Of a DNA stretch of 64,000 nucleotides, positions 25,112 through 33,604 are shown piece by piece; the stretch's first letter is position 1; each line of letters opens with the position of its first letter. Made by a program: the position numbers and the translations under genes. Under the pieces are notes generated by a model. The model was not told the DNA's origin. It made no database searches and saw only the letters and a program-made list of their open reading frames with translations. The DNA is taken from NCBI GenBank assembly GCA_035649635.1, contig DASRJE010000193.1, positions 1 through 64,000 on the forward strand, written 5' to 3'. The DNA comes from Gp6-AA40 sp035649635 (GTDB taxonomy: Bacteria; Acidobacteriota; Vicinamibacteria; Vicinamibacterales; UBA2999).

Positions 25112-25720
25112 ATGGCCAAGCGGACCAGGTTGACGAAGACAATGACCGAGAGGCAGTTCGAGAACGGTTATTGGTATGCGACCGAGCTGAGAGAGTTCGC
25201 GATGAAGATCGGAATTCCGTCGGCCAACAAGCTGCGGAAGGACGAGCTCGAGCGGGCGCTCAAACACTTCATCCGAACAGGTGAATCCAGGAACCTGGTC
25301 AAGCGCGGGCTCCTGAAATCAGGTCCGCGTGATGTCGACATGGGTCTCCGTCTCGATCTCCCCGTCGTTCACTACACGAGCAACAGAGAGACGAAAGATT
25401 TCATCCAGCGGGAGGCCTCCAGGATCGAGCCCGGGTTCAAGCGCGCCTCGGGTACGCGCTACTTGCTCAACCGCTGGCGTGAGGCGCAGATCAGTAGTGG
25501 TCGACGGATCACGTACGGCGATCTGGTCAAGGAAGCCATCCGGCTCAATAAGACGAAGCAGGGTCCGCTTCGCATCGAGCACGGGCGTTACATCAACTTC
25601 ATCTCCGACTTCATGCGGGCGAACAAGAACGCGTCGCAAGCAGACGCCGTCCGAGCATGGAAGGAGATCAAGACAATGGACGCGCCCAAGACATTCGCCG
25701 CATGGGCCAAAGCTCGCTGA
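25112..25720 (+). CDS. SAP-domain protein (DUF6434-like)
   Basis: 202 residues; CCAGGAG precedes ATG 25112. Residues ~22-58 (ATELREFAMKIGIPSANKLRKDELERALKHFI) form a SAP-like helix-extended-helix motif associated with nucleic-acid binding. The rest (LRLDLPVVHYTSNRETKDFIQREA, FKRASGTRYLLNRWREAQ, RITYGDLVKEAIRLN) matches a conserved bacterial family of cytoplasmic proteins of unknown role. Rich in Lys and Arg. A DNA- or RNA-associated role is inferred from the SAP part only. Its stop codon lies next to the truncated end of a TIGR03435 gene on the other strand. Confidence 0.8.
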   Translation: MAKRTRLTKTMTERQFENGYWYATELREFAMKIGIPSANKLRKDELERALKHFIRTGESRNLVKRGLLKSGPRDVDMGLRLDLPVVHYTSNRETKDFIQREASRIEPGFKRASGTRYLLNRWREAQISSGRRITYGDLVKEAIRLNKTKQGPLRIEHGRYINFISDFMRANKNASQADAVRAWKEIKTMDAPKTFAAWAKAR

Positions 25721-25729
25721 TCCCCGTGG

Positions 25730-26193
25730 CGATCGCTGCGCGCCAACACCAGCTCATAGATCGCGCTCTCGCGCGTCTCGCGCCGCGTCTTCAGTTTGAA
25801 CCGATCCGAGAGCATCGCCCGCAGCATGATGTTGATCGCGTCAGCCGTCACGACTGCGCCATCGGGCGCCTTCGCCTCGATGTCATACGGCTCGCCCTGC
25901 AGCCAGTCGGATCCGCCGGTGAGCTGGAAGGAGAGGATCCCATACGCCCGCCGGATGACCTCCTGCACGGGCAGGTTGCGGACCGACACTCGGCCGCCAG
26001 GCTGGACGGCCATCATCGACCTCGCGCCACCGCCGGTACTGCGCTTGATGGACACGACTTCGAAACGCGGTTCCTGCGGAGCGGGAGTCTGCGCATCGAG
26101 ATCGGCACCAGCGGCCAGACTGACGAATGCCGCAAGGGCGACACCCGGCCAGGACACCCTGTTTCGGCGGGCGTTCGGGTCGTGTGTGTTCAT
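25730..26193 (-). pseudogene. TIGR03435 family protein, 3'-truncated
   Basis: ATG 26193 begins a protein with signal segment VSWPGVALAAFVSLAAGADLDAQ, then FEVVSIKRS, VSVRNLPVQEVIRRAYG, GGSDWLQGEPYDIEAKAP and DRFKLKTRRETRESAIYELVLARSD, all typical of the N-terminal two-thirds of TIGR03435, a family expanded in soil Acidobacteria. After LARSD the homology stops at about 25730, ten bases from the stop of the SAP gene; the frame runs on to 25588 only as antisense of that gene. The C-terminal ~100 residues are missing. A shortened product could still be made, but its function is doubtful. Confidence 0.75.
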
Positions 26194-26361
26194 TCGCAAT
26201 TCTCTCCCTGAGGTTGATAGCCCTATGCCCTGGCTAACCGCCGTCACCATAGGCGTGACTGGCCCTCACGGCGACGTTTTTCCACGCCCGAGAGCACCTC
26301 GATCACCCGAGATAACTGCGCCCCGATCGGCGCTGGCAAGAGTAGCTTTCATCACGGGCAG

Positions 26362-27264
26362 CTAGCGCCTCGTGATTTTCATGACCGTCATCCGTGACGC
26401 GCCGGAGACGTAGATCGACCCGTCGGTATCGATACCCATCCCATGCGCGCGATCCGCGGAGACGCTGTCGATCCGCTTCCCGTTCTTCACGATGTTGACG
26501 ATGCCGGCATTCACATCGCTGATGTAGACCGTATCGTCGGCGGCAACGGCGATCCCACCGCGGGAGGGAAACGGCCACGACTCCACGAATTTCCCATCCT
26601 TGTCGAACACGGACACACGCTGGTTGTCGCTGTCGTTGATCAGGATGCGGCCCTTCGAGTCCAGAGCGACGCCGTGCGGGAGCTGCAGCTGTCCCGGCTG
26701 GGAACCCTTCACCCCGCCAATGTTGCGGACAAATTGTCCGCTCGCGGAGTACTGCACCACCCGCGCATTCACGTACCCATCGGACACGTAGATGTCGCCG
26801 TTCGGCGCAACGGCGACGTGGTTAGGCTGATTGAACAGATCTCCGGATGTGTTGTCGCCGGCGACACCCTTTTTGCCCAGCGTCATCAGCATGCGTCCGT
26901 CCGCGCTGAACTTGTGGACGACATGAGCCGCGGAGTCTGTCACCCACAAAGCCCCCTGCGCATCGATCGTCACGCTATGTGCGCTGTCGAACAGCCCGTC
27001 GTCTCCGAAGGCTTTCACCCAGGCGCCATCGCGGGTCAGCACTCGAAAGTACGGCGCGGTTCGCACCAGCACCACGACCTGTCCCTTTCCGTCCGCCGTG
27101 ATCCACGACGTATTCCCATTCCAGGTCGTGCCGGCTGGAAGTCGAGCCCAGTTCGCATCGACCTTGTACTTCTCGCCGGACTGCGCCGAGACTCCCGGCA
27201 CGTCGCCCAGGGTGAAGCTCACCACAAGCGCTGAAAGAACGGAGGCGATCACGCGTCTGCTCAC
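26362..27264 (-). CDS. Secreted NHL-repeat beta-propeller protein
   Basis: 300 residues from GTG 27264, preceded by GAAGGAG with six-base spacing; the open frame reaches 27519 but the extension is not protein-like. Signal peptide VIASVLSALVVSFTLGDVPGVSAQ. Repeated NHL blades are visible: SAHSVTIDAQGALWVTDSAAHVVHKFSADG, PNHVAVAPNGDIYVSDGYVNARVVQYSASG, PHGVALDSKGRILINDSDNQRVSVFDKDG, and GIDTDGSIYVSG. This gives a six-bladed propeller in the periplasm or outside the cell. Related to peptidyl-alpha-hydroxyglycine lyase-like NHL proteins; catalytic role not evident. Confidence 0.88.
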   Translation of the reverse strand: MSRRVIASVLSALVVSFTLGDVPGVSAQSGEKYKVDANWARLPAGTTWNGNTSWITADGKGQVVVLVRTAPYFRVLTRDGAWVKAFGDDGLFDSAHSVTIDAQGALWVTDSAAHVVHKFSADGRMLMTLGKKGVAGDNTSGDLFNQPNHVAVAPNGDIYVSDGYVNARVVQYSASGQFVRNIGGVKGSQPGQLQLPHGVALDSKGRILINDSDNQRVSVFDKDGKFVESWPFPSRGGIAVAADDTVYISDVNAGIVNIVKNGKRIDSVSADRAHGMGIDTDGSIYVSGASRMTVMKITRR

Positions 27265-27342
27265 GTCTGGCTCCTTCGATCGTCGATGGCGTCCCGGATC
27301 CTGCCACAGATCTTCGCTGCGTTTGCATAGGCGGCAGAAGCG

Positions 27343-27371
27343 GGTCGCATCATACGTGAACCGATGCGACC
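27343..27371. other. Perfect 9-bp hairpin upstream of the NHL gene
   Basis: GGTCGCATC (27343-27351) and GATGCGACC (27363-27371) are perfect complements around an 11-base loop. It lies about 80 bases upstream of the NHL gene start, just before the composite repeat. No regulator is suggested by sequence. Confidence 0.4.
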
Positions 27372-27397
27372 GCCTCGCGAACCTGCGATGCACCTCG

Positions 27398-27540
27398 GTT
27401 AGCCCGTTATGCAGGCTCAAGCCCGAATCTTGTACTCGTGCGACGGCATAACGGCCTAGGCGCGCAGAGCGCGCCAAAGAGACGCTGTCGACTAGTCGAG
27501 GGCTTCGCCGGGATATCAAGGACGGAACCCTTGACTAGTC
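27398..27540 (-). repeat. Composite palindromic repeat, copy A
   Basis: Read on the minus strand it starts with a 51-base hairpin (27490-27540) whose ends are GACTAGTC, continues with a second hairpin GGCGCGC-TCT-GCGCGCC, and ends with GCATAACGGGCTAAC near 27398. The first 51 bases match copy B (52995-53045) at 39 of 51 positions by hand alignment. Two pairs of differences are compensatory (positions 4/48 and 17/35 of the hairpin). The element overlaps and provides the stop codon of the AHSA1 gene. Probably a REP- or MITE-like mobile palindrome. Confidence 0.65.
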
Positions 27541-27978
27541 GGGAATCTCGGCCTCGACAAGCTTCGCCAGCAAGGTGAGTGACTCCTGCCAGCCCAGGGT
27601 GCAGGCCTCCGGAGGTATGACATCGGGGAGTCCGTCCTGCACGATGTTCACCTCGGTGCCGACGACCACCTTCTTCAGGCTCACCGTGACCTTCATCTCA
27701 CCCGGCAGGTTCGGGTCGTCGAACCGGTCCGTCCAGCGGATGCGTTCGTTCGGGACCAACTCGAGGTACTCGCCGCCGAAGGAATGGCTCTTGCCCGAGG
27801 TGAAATTGGTAAACGACATCTTGTATGTGCCGCCCACACGAGGATCCATGTGATGAACCTTGCCGGTGAATCCGTTTGGTGGCAGCCACTTGACCATGGC
27901 ATCGGGATCGATGAACGCTCGGTAGACTCTCTCGGGCGTCGCCCGCAGCACTCGATGAAACTGAACCGTGTACGGCAT
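27535..27978 (-). CDS. SRPBCC / AHSA1-type protein
   Basis: 147 residues; ATG 27978 is preceded by GAGGAG nine bases away. Pattern of the START-like AHSA1 family: FHRVLRATPERVYRAFIDPDAMVKWLPPNGFTG at the N-terminus, GGTYKMSFTNFTSG in the middle, and GWQESLTLLAKLVEAEIPD in the C-terminal helix. The fold makes a deep hydrophobic pocket; many relatives are small-molecule-binding or stress proteins without known ligand. Its last codons and stop lie inside the composite repeat. Confidence 0.9.
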   Translation of the reverse strand: MPYTVQFHRVLRATPERVYRAFIDPDAMVKWLPPNGFTGKVHHMDPRVGGTYKMSFTNFTSGKSHSFGGEYLELVPNERIRWTDRFDDPNLPGEMKVTVSLKKVVVGTEVNIVQDGLPDVIPPEACTLGWQESLTLLAKLVEAEIPD

Positions 27979-28073
27979 GACCTGCTCCTCAATGGCACCC
28001 TGGTGCCGTTTATTCTGAACATTAGACCGGCGATCTCGGTGCGAATCATCGGTCAGCGGTTTGAATCGCACGG

Positions 28074-28961
28074 ATGATGCTGGCACTGTACGACATTGAT
28101 ATGACGCACGAGACCGGTGACGACCAGACCAGGCTTTGGAACGGACCGGGCGGAGACGCCTGGGTCGACGAGCAGGAGTTACTCGATCGGTTGCTCAAGC
28201 CATTCGAAACGCTGCTCATCGAAGCCGTTGCGGCGCGCTCCCCAAAACAGCTGCTCGACGTCGGCTGCGGCACGGGCAGCACGACGCTCGCCGCCGCGCG
28301 CTTGCTCGGAGCACAGGGTCGTTGCATCGGCGTCGACATTTCGGCCCCGATGATCGCGGCCGCGCGCGCACGCGCCGAACGCGAGGGCTCCCAGGCCCGC
28401 TTCATCTGCGCCAACGCAGAGGACCACGCGTTCGATCCCGCGAGCGCTGACATGATCATTTCGCGATTCGGCGTGATGTTCTTCGACGACTCGGTACGCG
28501 CCTTCGCTAATCTGCGGCGCGCCGCGACTGGCGATGCCGAGATGCGGTGCATCGCATGGCGGAGTGCCGCAGAGAATCCGTTCATGACGGCGGCTGAGCG
28601 CGCCGCCGCACCGCTGCTGCCGAATCTTCCCGTCCGCCGGCCTGATGCGCCGGGACAGTTCGCCTTCGGCAACCGCGATCGCGTGCGCAGCATCCTGGAG
28701 AAGAGCGGCTGGGCTGAGATTGATATCCGGCCGATCGACGTTGCCAGCGCGCTACCCGAGAAAGAGCTGGTCCGATATGTGACGCGCTTCGGTCCGGTTG
28801 GCCGCATCCTGCAAGACGCAGACGCCCAGACGCGCGCCCGGGTCATCGACGCGATCCGCCCGGCTTTTGATCCCTATGTTCACGGAGATGAAGTCCGCGT
28901 TGTTGCCGCTTGCTGGATCATCTGCGGCCAGGCTGATCCGTCATATCCGAGCTCCCAATAG
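28074..28961 (+). CDS. Class I SAM-dependent methyltransferase
   Basis: 295 residues from ATG 28074; ATG 28101 (MTHETGDDQTRLWNGPGG) is a credible later start and fits homologues better. SAM-binding motif I is LLDVGCGTGSTTL (~65), motif II ends in GVDISAPMI, and the D/E after ADMIISRFGVMFF completes the core. WNGPGGDAWV at the N-terminus is typical of a UbiE-like subgroup of small-molecule methyltransferases. Divergent from the AHSA1 gene. Substrate unknown. Confidence 0.88.
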   Translation: MMLALYDIDMTHETGDDQTRLWNGPGGDAWVDEQELLDRLLKPFETLLIEAVAARSPKQLLDVGCGTGSTTLAAARLLGAQGRCIGVDISAPMIAAARARAEREGSQARFICANAEDHAFDPASADMIISRFGVMFFDDSVRAFANLRRAATGDAEMRCIAWRSAAENPFMTAAERAAAPLLPNLPVRRPDAPGQFAFGNRDRVRSILEKSGWAEIDIRPIDVASALPEKELVRYVTRFGPVGRILQDADAQTRARVIDAIRPAFDPYVHGDEVRVVAACWIICGQADPSYPSSQ

Positions 28962-29016
28962 GGAATAGCGGCTTCATGGCACTGAGAATCATCTCTACAC
29001 GCCGGGAATCTATCCA

Positions 29017-29044
29017 TTGACAATATACGCATAGTGGCTATAGT
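29017..29044 (+). promoter_or_regulatory. Sigma-70-type promoter for a leaderless padR-permease transcript
   Basis: TTGACA at 29017-29022 and TATAGT at 29039-29044 with a 16-base spacer. The padR GTG is at 29053, so transcription would start at or within two to three bases of the start codon, and no ribosome site is present. The spacer and -10 contain CATAG-TGG-CTATAG, a short inverted repeat that could be the autoregulatory PadR operator. Confidence 0.65.
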
Positions 29045-29052
29045 CTGGGCGC

Positions 29053-29403
29053 GTGGACGACGTCGCGCAGCTGCTCCCACTCCCACCTGTGACCTTTCAT
29101 ATCCTCTTGGCGCTTGCCGACGAGGACCGCCACGGTTACGCAATCATCAAGGAGGTCTCGCTGCGCACGCGCGGCGAGCTGACACTCAGTGCCGGCACGC
29201 TCTACCGCTCGATTCACCGCATGCTCGAACAGGGGCTCGTGGTGGAGTTGCGTGAGCGACCCGCGCCGGAGGAGGACGACGAGCGTCGGCGCTACTATCA
29301 AATCACCAAGTTCGGAATCGAGGCGGCCAAGGCTGAATCGCGTCGTCTCGAGCAATTAGTCAAGCTTGCCCGGCAGAGTGGCTTCGCGCCTGGGAGGGCG
29401 TGA
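29053..29403 (+). CDS. PadR family transcriptional regulator
   Basis: 116 residues from GTG 29053. Winged-helix PadR features: FHILLALADEDRHGYAIIKEVS, GTLYRSIHRMLEQGLVVEL and DERRRYYQITKFGIEAAKAE. It ends one base into the permease gene (TGATG), so the two are coupled. PadR proteins coupled to ADOP-type permeases are a recurring Acidobacterial pair. Expected to repress its own promoter until a ligand, possibly a toxic compound, is present; this is inferred from the family. Confidence 0.92.
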   Translation: MDDVAQLLPLPPVTFHILLALADEDRHGYAIIKEVSLRTRGELTLSAGTLYRSIHRMLEQGLVVELRERPAPEEDDERRRYYQITKFGIEAAKAESRRLEQLVKLARQSGFAPGRA

Positions 29404-31952
29404 TGCGTTTCTACCGCCTTCTCCTGCGTTTGTATCCAGCCTCGTTCCGCGCCGAGTACGGCGACGAGATGTGTGCGGTCTTCGCGGCACGACGTCGTGA
29501 AGTGAATCCAATCGCGCTCTGGGCTGATGCCATTACCGACGTGATCATCAACGCGGTTCGCGTCCATCTCAGCCTGTTACAAGACGATCTTCGCTGGGCC
29601 GCGCGCGTCCTGTGGAAGTCGCCCGGGTTCACGCTGACGGCAGTACTCGTCGCGAGCCTGGGCATGGGCGCAACGACGGCCGCGTTCACGCTGGTCGATC
29701 ACGTCCTCTTGAGACCGCTCCCATTTCCCCATCCCGAGCAGCTCGTCACCTTGAACGAGATCGAGCGCGATGGTTCGTTCGAGCCTGCGACACCGCCAGG
29801 CTTCGACGACTGGCGCGCCATGAACACGAGCTTCAGTTCCGTCGGCGCCTACATCGGAGCGTCCCTCCCGATGAACCTCTCCGGCGGCGGTGAACCGCTC
29901 CGTCCGAACGTCATCGTCGCCAGCGCTGATGTCTTCAAGACGCTCGAGATCGGTCCAGTCGCAGGACGACCCCTGACCGCAGACGACGACCGCGACGATT
30001 CGTCACCCGTGGCACTTCTCAGCACACCGCTGGCGAACGCGCTCTTCGGCAACCCGACTGCCGCCATCGGTCGCACGATTCGACTCGACGGCCGTCCGCG
30101 CGACATCGTGGGCGTGATGCCGGCAACCTTCGTGTTCCCGTTCCGTGACGCCGACGTGTGGATCCCTCGACGCACCTGGGGCTCGAGTCGCAGCAACCAC
30201 ATGCTCGGTGTCGTGGCTCGCCTGCGTCCCGGTGTTTCTCTCGACCAGGCGCGCGCCGATATGAACGTCGTCGCCGCGCAACTCGAACGAGCCTACCCGA
30301 AGGAGAACGCCGGCGTCGGAATTGGCATCCAGCGTATCCGCGACCGCATGTCCCCGCGGACGCGGATGCTACCGCTGGCCGTACTCGGCGCCGCGTTCTG
30401 CCTGACGTTGATCGGCTGCACGAACCTCGCGAGCCTGCTGTTTGCGCGCGCGACTGGACGACGGCAGGAAATGGCCGTCCGGGTCGCCGTCGGGGCCTCG
30501 CGCGAGCGGATTGCGCGGCAGTTGTTGACCGAGAGCTTCGTCCTCGCCATTACCGGTGGCGTCATCGGGTTGCTGCTGGCCGTCGTCGTGACGCCGTGGT
30601 TGACGCGGATGGTGCCGGAGGGTCTTCCAATCGGCGCAGTCCCTGAAATCGACTGGCGTGTGTTTGCATTCGCCGGCGCGCTCACGCTCGTCACGACCAT
30701 CGCGTTCGGCGTCGGACCAGCGCTGCGCTTATCGAGGGGCGTCGATCTGAGCTGGCTGCGTACTCGATCCGCCGATGGCGGTCGCTCAACGCGCTTGCGC
30801 GCCGCGCTCGTGCTGAGCGAGGTGATCGGAACCGTCGTATTACTGGTCGCCGCAGGCTTGCTGCTCAAGGCGATGTGGCGTGTTCAGGCGGTCGACACCG
30901 GGTTCCGCCCGGAGGGCGTGCTGACACTGAAGACAGTACTTCCCATCTCCGCGCCAGCAGCGTCGCGGCAGACGTTCTATTCGCGCGTGCTCGCTGACGC
31001 TCGGGCGCTGCCGGGCGTCACCTCGGCTGCGTACATCACCTTCGTGCCAATGACATTTGCGTCGGGCAACTTTGTCGTGACGGTTCCCGGTGCACTGACG
31101 GAGGCACAAGCACATACGCGCTTCGTCACGCCTGACTTTTTCCAGACGCTCGGGATCCCGATGTTGCGCGGCCGTGACCTGGATGAACGAGATGATCAAC
31201 CGACATCGCCGCCGGTGGTCGTCATCGGCCGCTCCCTCGCTGACCGCTTGTGGCCGCTTCAGGACGCCATCGGACAAACGATGACGCTCGCAGAAGTCGA
31301 CTGGCAAGTTGTCGGAGTCGTAGGCGACGTCGCGGTTCACGGCCTGGAGCAGGTCGCCATTCCACAGGCCTATTTCCCAGCGAGCAAGGTGCCGCCCGGA
31401 TTGAGTTTCTACGCTCCCAAGGACCTGGTGGTACGAACGTCAGGTTCTCCGATCGCGCTCGCGCCGGCGCTACGCAGGATCGTTCACGCGATCGATCCCG
31501 AGCAGTCAGTCTCTGACGTGCGCACACTTGAAGACGTCGTCGGCGCTCAGACAGCATCACGTCGCGTTCAGTTCACGGTGCTCGCCGCGTTTGCTGCCGT
31601 CGCGGTGCTGCTCGCCGCGGTCGGCATCTACGGCTTGCTCTCGTTCGCCGTCTCGATGCGGACGCGAGAGGTCGGTGTGCGTATGGCCCTTGGTGCCGGC
31701 CGCCGGGATGTTCTGACCATGTTCCTTCGCCAGGGGATAGTGCTTGGTTCGGCTGGCATCATCATCGGCGCGCCGCTGGCGTACGCAGCCGGCCGTGGGA
31801 TGACGTCACTTCTCTTCGGCGTTACGCCCGGCGACCCTGTCATTTACGGGGCGGCGGCGCTGTTGGCGATTCTGATGACGCTGGGCGGGAGTGTCCGCCC
31901 GGCGTTCCGCGCAGCGAGCGTGGACCCGGTGATTGCGATTCAATCCGAATAG
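29403..31952 (+). CDS. ADOP-type ABC transporter permease (MacB/FtsX-like)
   Basis: 849 residues from ATG 29403 (GTG 29400 possible). The N-terminus RLYPASFRAEYGDEM is the cytosolic segment of permeases paired with PadR. After it come a helix (FTLTAVLVASLGMGATTAAFTLVDHVLL), a MacB-like periplasmic domain, an FtsX unit of three helices at ~320-440 (LAVLGAAFCLTLIGCTNLASLLFARA), a second helix and periplasmic domain (GTVVLLVAAGLLLKAMW), and a terminal FtsX unit (AAFAAVAVLLAAVGIYGLLSFAV). No ATPase gene is adjacent, so it would need a subunit from elsewhere. Role probably export or mechanotransmission; cargo unknown. Confidence 0.92.
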   Translation: MRFYRLLLRLYPASFRAEYGDEMCAVFAARRREVNPIALWADAITDVIINAVRVHLSLLQDDLRWAARVLWKSPGFTLTAVLVASLGMGATTAAFTLVDHVLLRPLPFPHPEQLVTLNEIERDGSFEPATPPGFDDWRAMNTSFSSVGAYIGASLPMNLSGGGEPLRPNVIVASADVFKTLEIGPVAGRPLTADDDRDDSSPVALLSTPLANALFGNPTAAIGRTIRLDGRPRDIVGVMPATFVFPFRDADVWIPRRTWGSSRSNHMLGVVARLRPGVSLDQARADMNVVAAQLERAYPKENAGVGIGIQRIRDRMSPRTRMLPLAVLGAAFCLTLIGCTNLASLLFARATGRRQEMAVRVAVGASRERIARQLLTESFVLAITGGVIGLLLAVVVTPWLTRMVPEGLPIGAVPEIDWRVFAFAGALTLVTTIAFGVGPALRLSRGVDLSWLRTRSADGGRSTRLRAALVLSEVIGTVVLLVAAGLLLKAMWRVQAVDTGFRPEGVLTLKTVLPISAPAASRQTFYSRVLADARALPGVTSAAYITFVPMTFASGNFVVTVPGALTEAQAHTRFVTPDFFQTLGIPMLRGRDLDERDDQPTSPPVVVIGRSLADRLWPLQDAIGQTMTLAEVDWQVVGVVGDVAVHGLEQVAIPQAYFPASKVPPGLSFYAPKDLVVRTSGSPIALAPALRRIVHAIDPEQSVSDVRTLEDVVGAQTASRRVQFTVLAAFAAVAVLLAAVGIYGLLSFAVSMRTREVGVRMALGAGRRDVLTMFLRQGIVLGSAGIIIGAPLAYAAGRGMTSLLFGVTPGDPVIYGAAALLAILMTLGGSVRPAFRAASVDPVIAIQSE

Positions 31953-32086
31953 GCCACGTCGGGGATCTGGCTGGCCGGCGGACCCCCCCCTCGCGCACAC
32001 GCAATTCCCCCTCTACGCTTGCACATCACGGTACAATCCGCATTTTGATAACGTCTGTTCTACCTGGCCGTAAAGGAGGATGAGCT

Positions 32087-33562
32087 GTGGTGAAACGACT
32101 GGCTCTAGTCGCAATTTGCTTTTCGTACCTGACTGGGAACGCGCTGGCGCAGGACGCCAAGGCCGTCATCGCCAACGCGCAGAAAGCATTGGGCGATCCC
32201 AAATCCATCACCTACTCGGGATCGGCGAAGGACGTCGCGTTCCAGCAGTGCGGAGCCAATGCCGCCGCGATGAACTGCCAGGGAACGCACGATCCGATGC
32301 GGCCGATCACCAACTACGTCCGCGTGATCGATCTCGCGGCGCCGGCCTCGCGTCATACGGGCGGGACCAACAACATCGGAGCCGGCGGCTCGACGACGGT
32401 GACGCCTGGAACCTTCTTCCAGCAGGTCACGCCGCAGCAGGCCGACGTCGCGCAGCCCTGGGGCGGCTCGCTCGAGCTCTACATCACGCCGTGGGGGTTC
32501 CTGAAAGGCGCGGCCGACAACAACGCGATGGCACGCCGCAGTGGCAAGTTCACGGTCGTGTCGTGGAGCCCGAAAGTGATGGCGCCGTCCGGCAAGCCGT
32601 ATGTCATCAACGGCTACGTTGACGAAAAGAACATGATCGACCACGTCGAGACGTGGCTCGGTGAGAACATCATGGGCGACATGCACATCGTCTCCACTTA
32701 CACCGGGTGGAAGGATTTCGGCGGCGCGATGGCGCCAGCGAAGATCGTGCAGACGCGCGGTGGATTGCCGTTCTTCGAAGTCGATGTCACGGGCGCGAAA
32801 GTCAACCCGCCTGACGTGGCGGCGCTGGCTCCGGCACCGGCGCCACCGGCCGGCCGTGGCGGCGGCCCACCCGCGGGCGGAGGTCCGGGCGGCGCACCGG
32901 CGCTCACCGTGACGTCTGAAAAACTCGGCGAAGGGCTCTACAGGTTGACCACCGGACCCGGCAGCTACGACTCAGTGATCGTGGAGTTCAGGGACTACGT
33001 GATGATGCTCGAGGCCGGGCAGTCCGAGGCGCGTGGCTTGGCGTATATCGCTGAGACGAAGAAGCTCATTCCCAACAAGCCGATTCGCTACGTGATGAAC
33101 ACGCATCCGCATTCCGATCACACCGGAGGTCTGCCGGCGCTCGTGGCCGAAGGCGCAACGATCATCACGCAGAAGAACAACGAGGCATTCTTCGACAAGG
33201 CACTCAACACGCCGAGAACGCTTCTCAACGACACGCTGGCAAAGAATCCGAAGAAGGCGAAGGTCGAGGCCGTTGCCGAGAAGAAGGTCTACTCGGATGG
33301 CACGCGGACCGTCGAGATGTACCACATCTACCCGGCGCCTCACTCGAATGGCCTGATGGTCGCGTACATCCCGAAGGAGAAGGTGCTCTTCCAGGGCGAT
33401 TTCTCGCTGCCTGCTCCAGGGCAGCCGGGCAACGATCATGTCAAAGCCCTCGTGCCGGCGCTCGAAAAGCTGAAGCTGGTCGACTTCGATCGCTACATCA
33501 ACGTCCACACGTCCGCGGCTCCGCAGACGAAGGCCGAACTGTGGAAGGCGGCTGGGAAATAG
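32087..33562 (+). CDS. Secreted MBL-fold metallohydrolase
   Basis: 491 residues; AAAGGAGG precedes the start pair GTG GTG (32087/32090). Signal peptide MVKRLALVAICFSYLTGNALAQ. Residues ~23-240 are a domain of unknown type; a Pro/Gly/Ala linker follows at ~245-272. The MBL domain starts at ~278 (EKLGEGLYRLTTGPGSYDSVIVEF) and carries HPHSDHTGG at ~338-346, the HxHxDH zinc site, a further His in YPAPHSNG, Asp in FQGDFS and His in NVHTS. All expected metal ligands are present. Periplasmic hydrolase of unknown substrate, related to many Acidobacterial paralogues. Confidence 0.9.
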   Translation: MVKRLALVAICFSYLTGNALAQDAKAVIANAQKALGDPKSITYSGSAKDVAFQQCGANAAAMNCQGTHDPMRPITNYVRVIDLAAPASRHTGGTNNIGAGGSTTVTPGTFFQQVTPQQADVAQPWGGSLELYITPWGFLKGAADNNAMARRSGKFTVVSWSPKVMAPSGKPYVINGYVDEKNMIDHVETWLGENIMGDMHIVSTYTGWKDFGGAMAPAKIVQTRGGLPFFEVDVTGAKVNPPDVAALAPAPAPPAGRGGGPPAGGGPGGAPALTVTSEKLGEGLYRLTTGPGSYDSVIVEFRDYVMMLEAGQSEARGLAYIAETKKLIPNKPIRYVMNTHPHSDHTGGLPALVAEGATIITQKNNEAFFDKALNTPRTLLNDTLAKNPKKAKVEAVAEKKVYSDGTRTVEMYHIYPAPHSNGLMVAYIPKEKVLFQGDFSLPAPGQPGNDHVKALVPALEKLKLVDFDRYINVHTSAAPQTKAELWKAAGK

Positions 33563-33580
33563 CAGAACCTGAAGTGGACA

Positions 33581-33604
33581 GAGGCGGGTTTTAGGATCCG
33601 CCTC
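33581..33604. terminator. Bidirectional terminator-like hairpin
   Basis: GAGGCGG (33581-33587) pairs with CCGCCTC (33598-33604); the loop contains GTTTTAGGAT. It lies 19 bases after the MBL stop and touches the queA stop codon on the other strand, so it may serve both convergent genes. Confidence 0.5.

Noticed and set aside
27398..27463. Possible integron attC site (GTTAGCCC ... GCATAACGG)
   Set aside because: The ends do not fit the GTTRRRY/RYYYAAC core sites, no integrase or cassette array is nearby, and similarity to other repeat copies explains it better.
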